Virus record (IMG/VR): IMGVR_UViG_3300037882_001297
Location: 1 to 42,781 of that record
DNA from: a virus
Reading direction: 5' to 3' (one strand)
DNA: 42,781 bases
The position numbers were made by a program, and so were the translations under genes. Below, in pieces: positions 30,962 through 40,279 of this stretch; the first letter of the stretch is position 1; each line of letters opens with the position of its first letter. Below the pieces are notes generated by a model that did no database searches, was not told the DNA's origin, and saw only the letters and a list, made by a program, of their open reading frames with translations.

Positions 30962-33900
30962 ATGTCCAAAAAAGAGCGCGAGGAAGTTGAGCTAGCGTTC
31001 AACTTGGAACTGGAGACTCGGAAGGCAGCTAAGGGGCTTGCCGTAATCGAGAAGGCTTTGCGTAAAACGGCTTCGCGCAAGGTCTCGCTGGACTTAGACA
31101 AGAAGTCGTTCTCATCCTTCAAGAAAGGTACCAAAGAGTACAAGAAGGAAATAGACTCCATCCAGAAGGTTATAAGGGAGGTTGGTGGCGAGAAGAACTT
31201 CAAGAAGGCTACCGCTAACCTAGACAATCTTCAGAAGGCTCACAGCACCTTTGAGAAGACCTTGAAGTCCGAGACCCTTAAGATGTCCAAGGCTCGCCTG
31301 AAACTCAAGAAACAACTGGCCGCGTCGGATGACGCTCTAGTCAAGAGCACCCTGGAGAAACAGTTTAAGCTGGAACAGAAGGCCTCCCGTAGGCGTGTCG
31401 AGGCAGCCAAGAAGAACGTTGGACGTGAGCGCCGTACGATGGGCAAGAATCTGTCAGGCGGAACAAACGCTCTTATCTTCGAGAAACACACGGAGATGGC
31501 GGAGAAGCAGCGGAAGAGTGCGGAGGCGAAGGAACAGGGTATCTCTGATATAAAGACGGCCGAGGTAGGCCGCGAGATGGGGGAGTCCTTCGGGGACTCA
31601 GTCCAAGCCCTGGCGGGCAAAGACCTTCTAGGTTTCGCTAAGGGTGGGGCAAAGCTTTCCGCTACTATGCTCAAGGGTGCCGGCAAGTACGGAATGCTCG
31701 TTGGTCGCAATATGCAGATCAAGGGCGCTGGCATGGGCGGAGCCGGCGGCGCTGCTATGGCGGGCGTAGGTAAGATGATGAGCAGCATAGGTCCTCTTGT
31801 GCAGACGTTATCTAAGCTGGGTCCCATCTTAGGTATGGCCGCGTCTTCCTTCGGGGCCATCTTCAAACTCATTCTGGATATCGAAGGCGCTGCCAAGGAG
31901 ATGAATAAGCAGATTTTGGAGGGGGCGTCTACTGCGGAGACCTTCGCGGCCTCTGGGGATAACTCTGGCAAAGCCTTCCAAAACTTGTCGTCTACTTTGG
32001 ATCAGATTCGAGCGGACGCTACTTCTTTTGAGAACGTGAAGTGGGGTTTGAAGGCAGAGGACATTATTCGTGTAACCAACACGATGAACCAGCAAGGCGT
32101 TACTTTAGAGGACCTTAAGGCCGACTTCGCTAATGCTGGTAAGTCTGCCGATGCGTCAGCCCGTCAAGTTAAGGGTTTCGGGGACATGGCCCGTATGAGT
32201 TTCGCTTATTCCAAGCTTATGGGCGTCTCCCTTCAAGAAATTACGGATTTCCAAGCCGAGATGTTCACAGAACTAGGCCAGAGCCTCTCCAGTGTCCAGT
32301 TAGGGTACGCTCGTATGACTAAGGATGCTACTGAAAGTGGCATAGCTTCCACCAAGTTTCACTCTATCATTCGCGGCGTCTCCTCTGACTTGAGTCTTTA
32401 TACTACCCGCATGGAACAAGCGGGTAGTATGCTTAAGTTACTAGGTAAGGTCATGAACCCTCGTGAAGCTCAGAAGTTCATGAGCGCGTCGATCAATGGT
32501 TTCAAGCAGATGAGCGAGGAGGATAGGCTTCGTACCGCAATGTTGGCAGGCGAAGGTAAAATGCGTAACATTGTGTCTAAGGACTTGGACCGTAAGTCGA
32601 AGCTACTGTATAACGATATAGCTAAAGCGGCCGGCGTAGCTTTTGAGGACGTGGTAGCAGCGGCAGCTAAGGGTGGCGGGGAAGTAGATAAAATCTTAGG
32701 TAAGGTCGTGGACGAAAAGGGAAACCCTGGCAAACAGAGGGGGGCTCTCAAGAGCGCTTTATCTGAGATAGGTATGGATCAAAAAGAGTTGGATTCTGGG
32801 GGTGCAATGGGCGTAGCTAACGCCTCTCAGAACCTATCTATGGCGGGGTCTTTGGAGGCCATGAAAGCTTCGATGCGCATGGGCAGCGGCAAGAAGCTAA
32901 AAGACATGACCGGAATGGATGGGTACGCACGCCGTAAGGCGGCCAACGTATCCATGGAACAATTTCGCGCCATGGTCAAACTCGAAGAATCGGTAGATAA
33001 CCAGCGAGAAGAGATGACCGCTGCCCTCAAGGACCCTAAGAACCCTGCTAACGTAGAAGTCGTAAGCCGCTTGAAAGCTCTTGGTATTACCTCAGAAAAT
33101 ATCGGTAAGGCCAGTGCTGACGATATTATAGCGGGCATGTCTAAGAGTGACCAAGAGGCTATGGCTCTAGCCGCTGAACAGAAAGATTACGCCAAGGAGA
33201 CTTCGGACCTCACCACGACTCTAGTGGATAAGATGGGCATCGTAGTGGACGGAATCTTCAACTACCTTTACATGGCTTTGAAGGACTTGATTTCGGGACT
33301 CAATGGTATTTTTGACTGGATTGTCTCTAGGTTTCCAGGGGGTGGCGGAGAGGCTTACAACCGTAGGAAGGAAGAGCAACGCAGCGCTAAACTTAAAGAG
33401 ACTGAAAAAGCTGGCGCGCAGAATTTCGGTAAGGTTGACAAAGGCGCTATAGGGCGCGACCTCGATATTATCTTCGGCGGCGAGAGTAAGGGCTCTAAGC
33501 TACTTCAGACTAACTATGCGCTTGGGCAGGCCGGTATAAGCGAAGAAAAGAAAGGAAAGTTTCTTACCTCCGTGGAAAGGGATGGCGACTACGCTAATGC
33601 GAGTAAGGCGGCAGGGCTAAATCCTAAAGAAATGCAAACCCTCTGGCGCAAAGCCTTGTACACCGTGGGTAAGGACGAAGTTGGTAAGTTATCTAAGCTA
33701 GAAGTAGCCGGTGGAAGTGATACAGACCGAGCTAGGGCTCGTGCTGCGGAGGGGATGAAAGGCCCTACTCAAGCAGAGGCGGGGTCTGCCAAAAAAGAAG
33801 AGCAAAAACCGGCTCCTGCTTCGAATCAGGCTTCTACTGGTCCCGCAGGTGTCGGAGCTTGGGCTCAGCTATCGACGGCTCCTATCCCCGGGTCCGCCCC

Positions 33901-34450
33901 TAGTGAAGGGGAGGGCCTAGTCGAAATTTTAGACATTAACGGCAGAGAGAACGTTCAAAGCCTCCAGAACCTGTACGACGCCCTTCGCCGTAGGGGTATC
34001 ATTATCGACAAATCTCAGCTCTCGGGCCCAATCAAGGATACGATTCGATTGGGTACCCTTGACGCTTTCCGTGAGGCACTGTTCGAGCAAGCTGTCTACT
34101 CCTCGACGGACTCTACCGCTTTGTTACAGCGAATGCAAGAATCAGGTTTCGGTGCCGTGGCCGGAATGGCTACTGGGTACAAGGAAGCGCAGGCAACGCG
34201 GGCCCAAGGTAACGCTACGGGGGGTCACGTTGTAGGCATAGCCGATGGAAAGGCTATCATAGCCGCTCGTGGCGAGGGTCTAGCTTCGGTGGGTAAGGGC
34301 GAGACGATTGTACCCGCGGGAGGCAGGGGCGGTAACGGAAACATCACGGTCAACGTGAACGGGATAGGCGGCGCTGACCTGGCGAATCACTTGAAGAAGA
34401 AGATCGCTGAGGGCATCTACGAGTACAAACGACGTGAAAAGTTCCAGTGA
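30962..34450 (+). CDS. Tape measure protein
   Basis: 1162 residues, ATG 30962, six bases after the previous stop. The N-terminal 200 residues are Lys-rich coiled coil; near 230-310 lies a Gly/Ala/Met-rich hydrophobic region (GAGMGGAGGAAMAGVGKMMS) as in many tape measures; long helices follow; the C-terminus is Gly-rich with GNITVNVNG and a final basic helix. Tape measures set the tail length and line the tube during assembly; at about 0.15 nm per residue this length suggests a tail of roughly 170 nm. The position after the chaperone pair fits. Confidence 0.88.
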   Translation: MSKKEREEVELAFNLELETRKAAKGLAVIEKALRKTASRKVSLDLDKKSFSSFKKGTKEYKKEIDSIQKVIREVGGEKNFKKATANLDNLQKAHSTFEKTLKSETLKMSKARLKLKKQLAASDDALVKSTLEKQFKLEQKASRRRVEAAKKNVGRERRTMGKNLSGGTNALIFEKHTEMAEKQRKSAEAKEQGISDIKTAEVGREMGESFGDSVQALAGKDLLGFAKGGAKLSATMLKGAGKYGMLVGRNMQIKGAGMGGAGGAAMAGVGKMMSSIGPLVQTLSKLGPILGMAASSFGAIFKLILDIEGAAKEMNKQILEGASTAETFAASGDNSGKAFQNLSSTLDQIRADATSFENVKWGLKAEDIIRVTNTMNQQGVTLEDLKADFANAGKSADASARQVKGFGDMARMSFAYSKLMGVSLQEITDFQAEMFTELGQSLSSVQLGYARMTKDATESGIASTKFHSIIRGVSSDLSLYTTRMEQAGSMLKLLGKVMNPREAQKFMSASINGFKQMSEEDRLRTAMLAGEGKMRNIVSKDLDRKSKLLYNDIAKAAGVAFEDVVAAAAKGGGEVDKILGKVVDEKGNPGKQRGALKSALSEIGMDQKELDSGGAMGVANASQNLSMAGSLEAMKASMRMGSGKKLKDMTGMDGYARRKAANVSMEQFRAMVKLEESVDNQREEMTAALKDPKNPANVEVVSRLKALGITSENIGKASADDIIAGMSKSDQEAMALAAEQKDYAKETSDLTTTLVDKMGIVVDGIFNYLYMALKDLISGLNGIFDWIVSRFPGGGGEAYNRRKEEQRSAKLKETEKAGAQNFGKVDKGAIGRDLDIIFGGESKGSKLLQTNYALGQAGISEEKKGKFLTSVERDGDYANASKAAGLNPKEMQTLWRKALYTVGKDEVGKLSKLEVAGGSDTDRARARAAEGMKGPTQAEAGSAKKEEQKPAPASNQASTGPAGVGAWAQLSTAPIPGSAPSEGEGLVEILDINGRENVQSLQNLYDALRRRGIIIDKSQLSGPIKDTIRLGTLDAFREALFEQAVYSSTDSTALLQRMQESGFGAVAGMATGYKEAQATRAQGNATGGHVVGIADGKAIIAARGEGLASVGKGETIVPAGGRGGNGNITVNVNGIGGADLANHLKKKIAEGIYEYKRREKFQ

Positions 34451-34458
34451 GGTAATCA

Positions 34459-35157
34459 ATGGCCTACATTCGATCCGCTAACCAGTCTAACTTCGCCCCG
34501 CTTTCCGCCCCAGGACCGGCTTCCTATGAGCACAGCGCGGATTCTCGACGTAATTACCTACCGCTAGCCTTTCAGGTCGTCAGCCCGTTCGATGAGACCA
34601 AGGCTCTTATGCCTCATGCCTTACTTGCCCACGTGAACCCTCAGAGTTTCGCAGAGACGCATTCTAAGAAGGTGGAGAGGATACAAACGAGGGGCGGCTT
34701 CGTAGAGCAGCATTGGGGGGACGAGCTTTCGGAAATCTCCGTGGATCAATCGACGGGCGCCTTCGTAAACCTATATACCGGACTATCGTCCCTTTTACGC
34801 CAACGCACGATTGCCTGGGATAGGTATCGAGACCTATACGAGCTATTTCACAATAACGGCTTGGTCTATGACCCGTTTGGAAACGTGGTTCTTCAGGGTT
34901 GGATAATGCTGATGTATGACCGAGGTACGTACTTAGGGTCATTTAGAACCTTCTCGGTGGAAGAGACAGACGAATCCCCTTTCGCCTTCAAGATGTCCTG
35001 GTCCTTCAAGGTGGAGAAGACCTTACATAAGATTCCGTTGTCAACCTCTAGGAACCCTACCGTTCGCAATGTTCGTTCATTGGCTAATAACTCAGCTACC
35101 CCTGAACCAGTTACCTTTGTGGGCGAACCCAGCACAGGGGCAGGGAACGTAGCGTAA
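34459..35157 (+). CDS. Baseplate protein, short paralogue
   Basis: 232 residues, ATG 34459 with GAGGT. Motifs: LLAHVNPQSFAETHSKKVE, FVEQHWGDELSEISVDQSTG, then IMLMYDRGTYLGSFRTFSVE and ESPFAFKMSWSFKVEKT. The same order appears in the C-terminal 150 residues of the next protein (FLVNPSTFSVRTEKI, VEHWGENQDKIEASGKV, MYIFYDDTLYFGSFDSFNV, APYTLEYNLEFTVRAT). This is the kind of domain found in baseplate hub-proximal proteins that join tube and spike. Probably structural; no enzyme motif. Confidence 0.75.
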   Translation: MAYIRSANQSNFAPLSAPGPASYEHSADSRRNYLPLAFQVVSPFDETKALMPHALLAHVNPQSFAETHSKKVERIQTRGGFVEQHWGDELSEISVDQSTGAFVNLYTGLSSLLRQRTIAWDRYRDLYELFHNNGLVYDPFGNVVLQGWIMLMYDRGTYLGSFRTFSVEETDESPFAFKMSWSFKVEKTLHKIPLSTSRNPTVRNVRSLANNSATPEPVTFVGEPSTGAGNVA

Positions 35158-35158
35158 C

Positions 35159-36973
35159 ATGTCAGAATCTAAAGTATTTCCGCCTATCTCTAGCGCTAAC
35201 GCTTTGTTTTCCCGTAGGGGGCCAAACGCGGGCACTTCGATTATTGACGAAATCGAGAATGCGTCGGATTACTATGGACCTTCGGTATACCAGCTTTTGA
35301 ACTTCTACAGCTCGTACGAGCCTCAGACGGATGACAATACCTCGTTCATCCCAGTAACGCAGGCAAAGTCAAACCCTAAGTTATTCGTTGTGGGGGTACT
35401 TCCTCCCAGCGTAAACATTACGGGTAGGTTACTAGACCGTTCAGCTTCGCTAGGGTCTATTACGGGCGACCCCGAGGTAATGGACGTTCCCGAAGGGCGT
35501 GACGTAGCCGTCGGGGAAGAAGACGGGGTAGTAATCCCGTCAGACTCGGGCACCAAAGGCGCTGACCTACCCGATACCTTCTGGCATAGTTACGTACAAA
35601 TGTGTGACAGGTTAAAGGTTGATCCCCTCGAAATGGCCGCGGTAATAGAGAAGGAAAGCCACTTCAACCCTAACGCTCAGAACAAGGGGCCTAAAAGCGA
35701 GCAGCCTCGGGCAGTACCTATAGCTCAAGGCCTCTGCCAGTTCATTCGAACCACGGCTACTAGCAGCCGTATAGGCATGGATGAGGCCACATGGAACACC
35801 TTTTGCCTTCTATCGGCTGAGGAGCAGCTTCCTTACGTAGAGAGCTTCTACAAGGGCCGAGCCAAAGGTAAGACCAAAGAGGATCTCAATATCATCACCT
35901 TTGGTGGGCACAAGAACCCTGATGGTTCCCTTTACGCCTCCGCGGAAGCCCAAGCATCGTGGATAGCGGCTCACCCAGAGGACGCGGGTAAGTTCAACAA
36001 GCCAGAAAAGCAAGATAAGGCAACTAAGCAGAACTCGGGCGCAGTCGACGATAAAGGGCGAATCACACGCGAGACTTTGGCTAAGAACCTACAAGGGTTC
36101 CCTAGTAGGTCGATTCGGGAACGCATAGAGGCGGCTAGAACCTACCTAAGCCAAAACCCTCCCGTCGAGCCCCCCGTTGAATCCCCCGTTGAGACCGCCG
36201 AGTCCGTAACTGCCTGGGCGACGAACGAGGTAAACTCTAACTGGGCGAGCGAGGGTAGCCCTAACGCTACGGTCGCCAAGAAGGAGCAGTCTAAGACGGC
36301 GGGCCTTCCAGATACCGCTCGGGATAGACTCGGGCGTAGGTACCAAGCTGCACAGTCTGCGGAAATCAAGCAGACGATTCAAGCTATCGACACCATGCGC
36401 AACGCCCCACCGTTGCGATTTCTGGTTAACCCCTCAACCTTCTCGGTTCGAACCGAGAAAATCGTCTCGGACGGCAACTGGACTCGTAACGGCCCCATTG
36501 TCGAGCATTGGGGGGAGAACCAAGACAAGATTGAGGCGTCCGGTAAGGTGGCGTCCTTCTTCTCTATTGACGCTAACTCCCCTAATCCAGACGCAGACGG
36601 CGGTCCTGGTTTGACCCGAGGGGCACGTCAGTACTCCGCGGGGTACCAGAACTTCCTCTCTCTGTACCTTCTTTACCGGAACAACGCCAATATCTACTCT
36701 TCGGGACAATTGTCCATGGTTGGCTCCATGTACATTTTTTATGACGATACCTTGTACTTCGGGTCATTCGACAGCTTCAATGTAACTGAGTCCGATACGG
36801 CCCCGTATACCTTGGAGTACAACCTAGAGTTCACGGTTAGAGCGACCTTCTTGCTTGACCGTCCCGCAACGTATAGTAGGGAGGCAGCCGCTTTCATTAG
36901 TAGCAAAGGCGGGCCTCTACCTACAACTAACCCTTCTCAGTTATTGGAGGACTTTTCTGAAGTTCCCCAATAG
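35159..36973 (+). CDS. Baseplate protein with lytic transglycosylase domain
   Basis: 604 residues, ATG 35159, one base after the previous stop. The N-terminal 130 residues are a beta region. A soluble lytic transglycosylase-type fold follows (about 140-260): MAAVIEKESHFNPNAQN carries the catalytic Glu166, and IAQGLCQFIRTTAT is the second family motif. It would cut glycan strands of peptidoglycan at the point of injection. A Pro/Glu linker (PPVEPPVESPVETAES) leads to the C-terminal domain (about 416-567) shared with the protein at 34459. The design, a wall-cutting domain fused to a baseplate anchor, is common in phages of thick-walled or double-membrane hosts alike. Confidence 0.85.
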   Translation: MSESKVFPPISSANALFSRRGPNAGTSIIDEIENASDYYGPSVYQLLNFYSSYEPQTDDNTSFIPVTQAKSNPKLFVVGVLPPSVNITGRLLDRSASLGSITGDPEVMDVPEGRDVAVGEEDGVVIPSDSGTKGADLPDTFWHSYVQMCDRLKVDPLEMAAVIEKESHFNPNAQNKGPKSEQPRAVPIAQGLCQFIRTTATSSRIGMDEATWNTFCLLSAEEQLPYVESFYKGRAKGKTKEDLNIITFGGHKNPDGSLYASAEAQASWIAAHPEDAGKFNKPEKQDKATKQNSGAVDDKGRITRETLAKNLQGFPSRSIRERIEAARTYLSQNPPVEPPVESPVETAESVTAWATNEVNSNWASEGSPNATVAKKEQSKTAGLPDTARDRLGRRYQAAQSAEIKQTIQAIDTMRNAPPLRFLVNPSTFSVRTEKIVSDGNWTRNGPIVEHWGENQDKIEASGKVASFFSIDANSPNPDADGGPGLTRGARQYSAGYQNFLSLYLLYRNNANIYSSGQLSMVGSMYIFYDDTLYFGSFDSFNVTESDTAPYTLEYNLEFTVRATFLLDRPATYSREAAAFISSKGGPLPTTNPSQLLEDFSEVPQ

Positions 36974-37009
36974 AGCGCTAAAAACTCCTACTAACGGTGT
37001 TAGGTCTCC

Positions 37010-40000
37010 ATGGCTCGGTCCCCATTCCAAGGCAACTTCCAACCCAACCTAAGGCCTACGGTGGTGACGGCCCCGGATGCCCTCGTCTACATCAACGGGG
37101 AAACCGACATCATTGGCTGCCCTAGCTGTAAGAGAAAGTTCGATTTATCTCGGTATGTTACGAGCATTCAGACTAACCTAGACATTGATAGCGTACCTGG
37201 GTCCCTCACAATCAACCTTTCCGTGCCTCGACATGCGTTGGACGACTTCTACTTTGACGGCGTCCCTCTCATTTCGCCCATGATGGAGGTTGAGGTCTTT
37301 GGTAAAGGTTACTATCTTCTAGAGGGTATACCTCAGTACTACCCTATGTTTTGGGGTATAGTCACGGAAGTCGGGGACTCCTATTCCAGCGGCGAGCATA
37401 CGGTCTCCATTAACTGTGCTGATATCCTGAAGTGGTGGGAAATATGCCGCATGAACATCAATGCGGCGTTTACGGCCCCTACCCCTCAACTAGGTAGGTC
37501 TATACACGGTAACGTCTTATTCGGGACTAACCCGTACGACGTTATTTTCACCTTAGCTCAGATGTCATTTGGCGACGTCATTTTGGCCACCGGCTCTCTC
37601 AACTCTTTGCGTAAGGAGAACGAGCAGAAGCCTACATTCAATGCTGCCTTGGGTGATATCATGGCGTATTGGACGAGTCGTTTCTCCAAGATACGCTCAA
37701 ATCTACTCCTTTACGGTATTCAGGGGGTGGCGGTAAGAGGGGACACTCTTAACGCTCGTTACCCAAACGGACAGGCTAGAGGGGTAGCTAACTTCGTAGC
37801 TAGTGCGATACGAGAATCTAACGGCGCTGGGTCTCAGGTTACCTTTGACCCAGCGAGCGATGAGGTTACGGCGTTTCGGGCGTCCATCGACGTCAACATT
37901 GAGTTCTGGCAAAACGAGTACCAGACTAAGTTGGAGATCGCGAACGCTTGCAAGGAGGCAATCGGCTTCGAGTTCTACATGGACGTTACAGGGGACATAG
38001 TCTTCAAACCGCCCTTCTATAACCTAGACATCCTTAGCAATAAGCCGGTATCTTGGGTTCAGGACATCGACGTAATCAGTTGGGACTTCACGGATTCTGA
38101 GGACGAAGTAGTTACTCAACTGACTATTCAAGGTTCTTACGCAGGAAACACGGACTTGGGTATGCCGGCCGAAGTCACTCCCGTTACGTCCGTTACCGAC
38201 TACCACTTACTCAGAAAGTATGGTACGCGCCCTCATACTTACAATTCCGAGTTCATGGGTAAGGACCTCAAGCAAATGTTCCAGCACGGTCTGGATGTCT
38301 TGGATAGGATAAACTCTCGCCGCCATTCGGCAAATGTTACCATCCCATTCCGTCCCGAGCTTCGGATGGGATTCCCTATTTACATTGCGAGCAAGGATCA
38401 GGTGTGGTACATTCGAGGCATCTCTCACAATATCCAGTTCGGAGGTCAAGCTACTACTACCCTTAGCCTTACCGCCCGTCGAGAGAAGTTTAAGGCCCCT
38501 AAGGGTATTTCTACCCTGAAGGTAAAGTCTAAAGCTAAGCGTCAGGATACGATTAGTGAGACATTCACCGACGCATTCAAGGAAGTTAGTGCCAATGGTG
38601 CGATAATTTCAGATGCTCCGGGTCTGTCAGTACTCGGGTCTGACACCAGGTTAGGCCCACCGCCCCCCAGCACGGTAAGTAACTCTACTTACGAGCTGGA
38701 CCTCGGGGACGGCGCCTCGGTACCTTATACGAACCTGGATCCCGCGGACCCTAGGGTTGTAGCAGCCCAAGCGCCGCTTATTCTACGTCACCCGAAGACC
38801 GGACGTATCGTAGGTTACCCTAATGTCGTAATGGTTTACTCTAGACCCTACCAAGCTTCGCCTACGGGGTACGAAAGAGGTCAGAAGGCCCCTGGGGAAA
38901 ATACTCACGTAGCCAAGAAGGACCGTGCGAAAGTAGCACAAAAGCAGGCGGAGAACCTCCGAGAGGAAGCGAAACAGTGGGAAGATAGCGCTCAGAAAAA
39001 CTTGAATAAGTACGCTCACAATCGGTACTCGTACGGCCTGAACACTGCGGGCGTTTACGTATACGCCCACGACAGGGATAAGTACATATCTCAAATGGCC
39101 CTTCTACCGCAGAAGAACATCACGATAGTACCCGACCCAGGCGGGGAAAAGAGCCCTACTACAATGATTCGACCCGTCTCAGATGAGCGTGGGTTTGAGG
39201 TTATAGGTCATTACCGTTACGGCCGAGGCGTCTCCCTTAGGGACGGTTCTTTGGTGTCTAACGCGGGTAGTACAAATACTCGAATTAGTAACCAGGGGGA
39301 CTTGCAGTTAGCTTTGTCTGGCGGTACGACAGCTTTGTTGAACGCTCAGTCTCAAGGGTTAACCACGGCGGTTGCTGGCGGTTACGCAGATCCCGCCGTA
39401 GCTCTAACCAAGCTAACCCCAGAGGACCTACAGTCGGCGGGGACTTTGACCCCGGGGACCAAGGAAGTGGCCTTTACCGATACGGGTACCAACTTTGTGG
39501 ATTCGGCCCCTTTGGGTTCTCCTGAGCAAGCGGGCGCTTTTGCTAGCGTAGAAGCTAGTCAGTTCTCTCGCGCTTTGACCTTGGCAGAAATGTCCGTCAA
39601 GTTTGGGGGTATTGACGGAACCGCTGAGTGTGAGTGTCAACTCGGGCGCGCGGACTTGACTTTCATTTCTACTGGTTACCAAGTGCGTACCATTAAGGAT
39701 TCGGCTCCTACTTACGAGGAACTGTTGAACGGAGGGTTAGAGGACATTTTAGGTCAAGTTGGCTCTTCCTCTAGTATCGCTCCCGTTAGCCCTTCACTTA
39801 AGGGCGCTGATTTGATGAATCGGGTAGAAACCTACTTGTTCAACCTTTACAAGGATTTAGACGACACTCACCAAGCCCATGAAGCCAGCCTTAGAGGTGG
39901 CCCCGAAAGTGCCGAGACAAGCCAGTCTGACCTATTCGCACCAGAAACCTCGGTTGTACCCGGCTTCGAGCCCCCATTTTCTGCTATGAACCGAGCTGCC

Positions 40001-40276
40001 TTAGGTGACCCGATCGCTACGGCTTTGCAAGGCAAGTCCTCTAGGGAAGACCTCGTGGGTCAGTTTATAACCTTTGGGGATGACTTGCAGAAGAGCACTA
40101 AGGCTAAGAAGCTTGGGCAGGAGCTAGTCAACCTACGTGGGCGTGCAGATCGCCTACGTAGACGGTTATCGCAAGCTGAGACTCGGGACGAAAAGAACGA
40201 GTTGTCGGGTCAAATCGCTAAAACTGAGCAGGAAATCACACAAAAGGAGCTTGAGCTATCGCAGCTCACGTCCTAA
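37010..40276 (+). CDS. Baseplate hub-like protein with long C-terminal extension
   Basis: 1088 residues, ATG 37010 (TAGG upstream). The N-terminal 500 residues resemble gpD/gp27-type hub proteins: DLSRYVTSIQTNLDIDS, then LTINLSVPRHALDDFYFDG, MFWGIVTEVGDSYSSGEHTV and a Cys37/Cys40 (CPSC) pair. Residues 500-700 are a variable linker. A coiled coil lies near 630-680, and another (LRRRLSQAETRDEKNELSG) ends the protein. The hub connects the tail tube to the spike. The extra 500 residues make it roughly three times the length of T4 gp27 (391), so more baseplate functions may be fused here. Confidence 0.75.
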   Translation: MARSPFQGNFQPNLRPTVVTAPDALVYINGETDIIGCPSCKRKFDLSRYVTSIQTNLDIDSVPGSLTINLSVPRHALDDFYFDGVPLISPMMEVEVFGKGYYLLEGIPQYYPMFWGIVTEVGDSYSSGEHTVSINCADILKWWEICRMNINAAFTAPTPQLGRSIHGNVLFGTNPYDVIFTLAQMSFGDVILATGSLNSLRKENEQKPTFNAALGDIMAYWTSRFSKIRSNLLLYGIQGVAVRGDTLNARYPNGQARGVANFVASAIRESNGAGSQVTFDPASDEVTAFRASIDVNIEFWQNEYQTKLEIANACKEAIGFEFYMDVTGDIVFKPPFYNLDILSNKPVSWVQDIDVISWDFTDSEDEVVTQLTIQGSYAGNTDLGMPAEVTPVTSVTDYHLLRKYGTRPHTYNSEFMGKDLKQMFQHGLDVLDRINSRRHSANVTIPFRPELRMGFPIYIASKDQVWYIRGISHNIQFGGQATTTLSLTARREKFKAPKGISTLKVKSKAKRQDTISETFTDAFKEVSANGAIISDAPGLSVLGSDTRLGPPPPSTVSNSTYELDLGDGASVPYTNLDPADPRVVAAQAPLILRHPKTGRIVGYPNVVMVYSRPYQASPTGYERGQKAPGENTHVAKKDRAKVAQKQAENLREEAKQWEDSAQKNLNKYAHNRYSYGLNTAGVYVYAHDRDKYISQMALLPQKNITIVPDPGGEKSPTTMIRPVSDERGFEVIGHYRYGRGVSLRDGSLVSNAGSTNTRISNQGDLQLALSGGTTALLNAQSQGLTTAVAGGYADPAVALTKLTPEDLQSAGTLTPGTKEVAFTDTGTNFVDSAPLGSPEQAGAFASVEASQFSRALTLAEMSVKFGGIDGTAECECQLGRADLTFISTGYQVRTIKDSAPTYEELLNGGLEDILGQVGSSSSIAPVSPSLKGADLMNRVETYLFNLYKDLDDTHQAHEASLRGGPESAETSQSDLFAPETSVVPGFEPPFSAMNRAALGDPIATALQGKSSREDLVGQFITFGDDLQKSTKAKKLGQELVNLRGRADRLRRRLSQAETRDEKNELSGQIAKTEQEITQKELELSQLTS

Positions 40277-40279
40277 CCT

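Noticed and set aside
30958-31971. Long open frames on the minus strand opposite the tape measure and other genes
   Set aside because: They mirror real + strand genes, lack ribosome binding sites, and encode low-complexity Ser/Arg/Leu-rich sequences.
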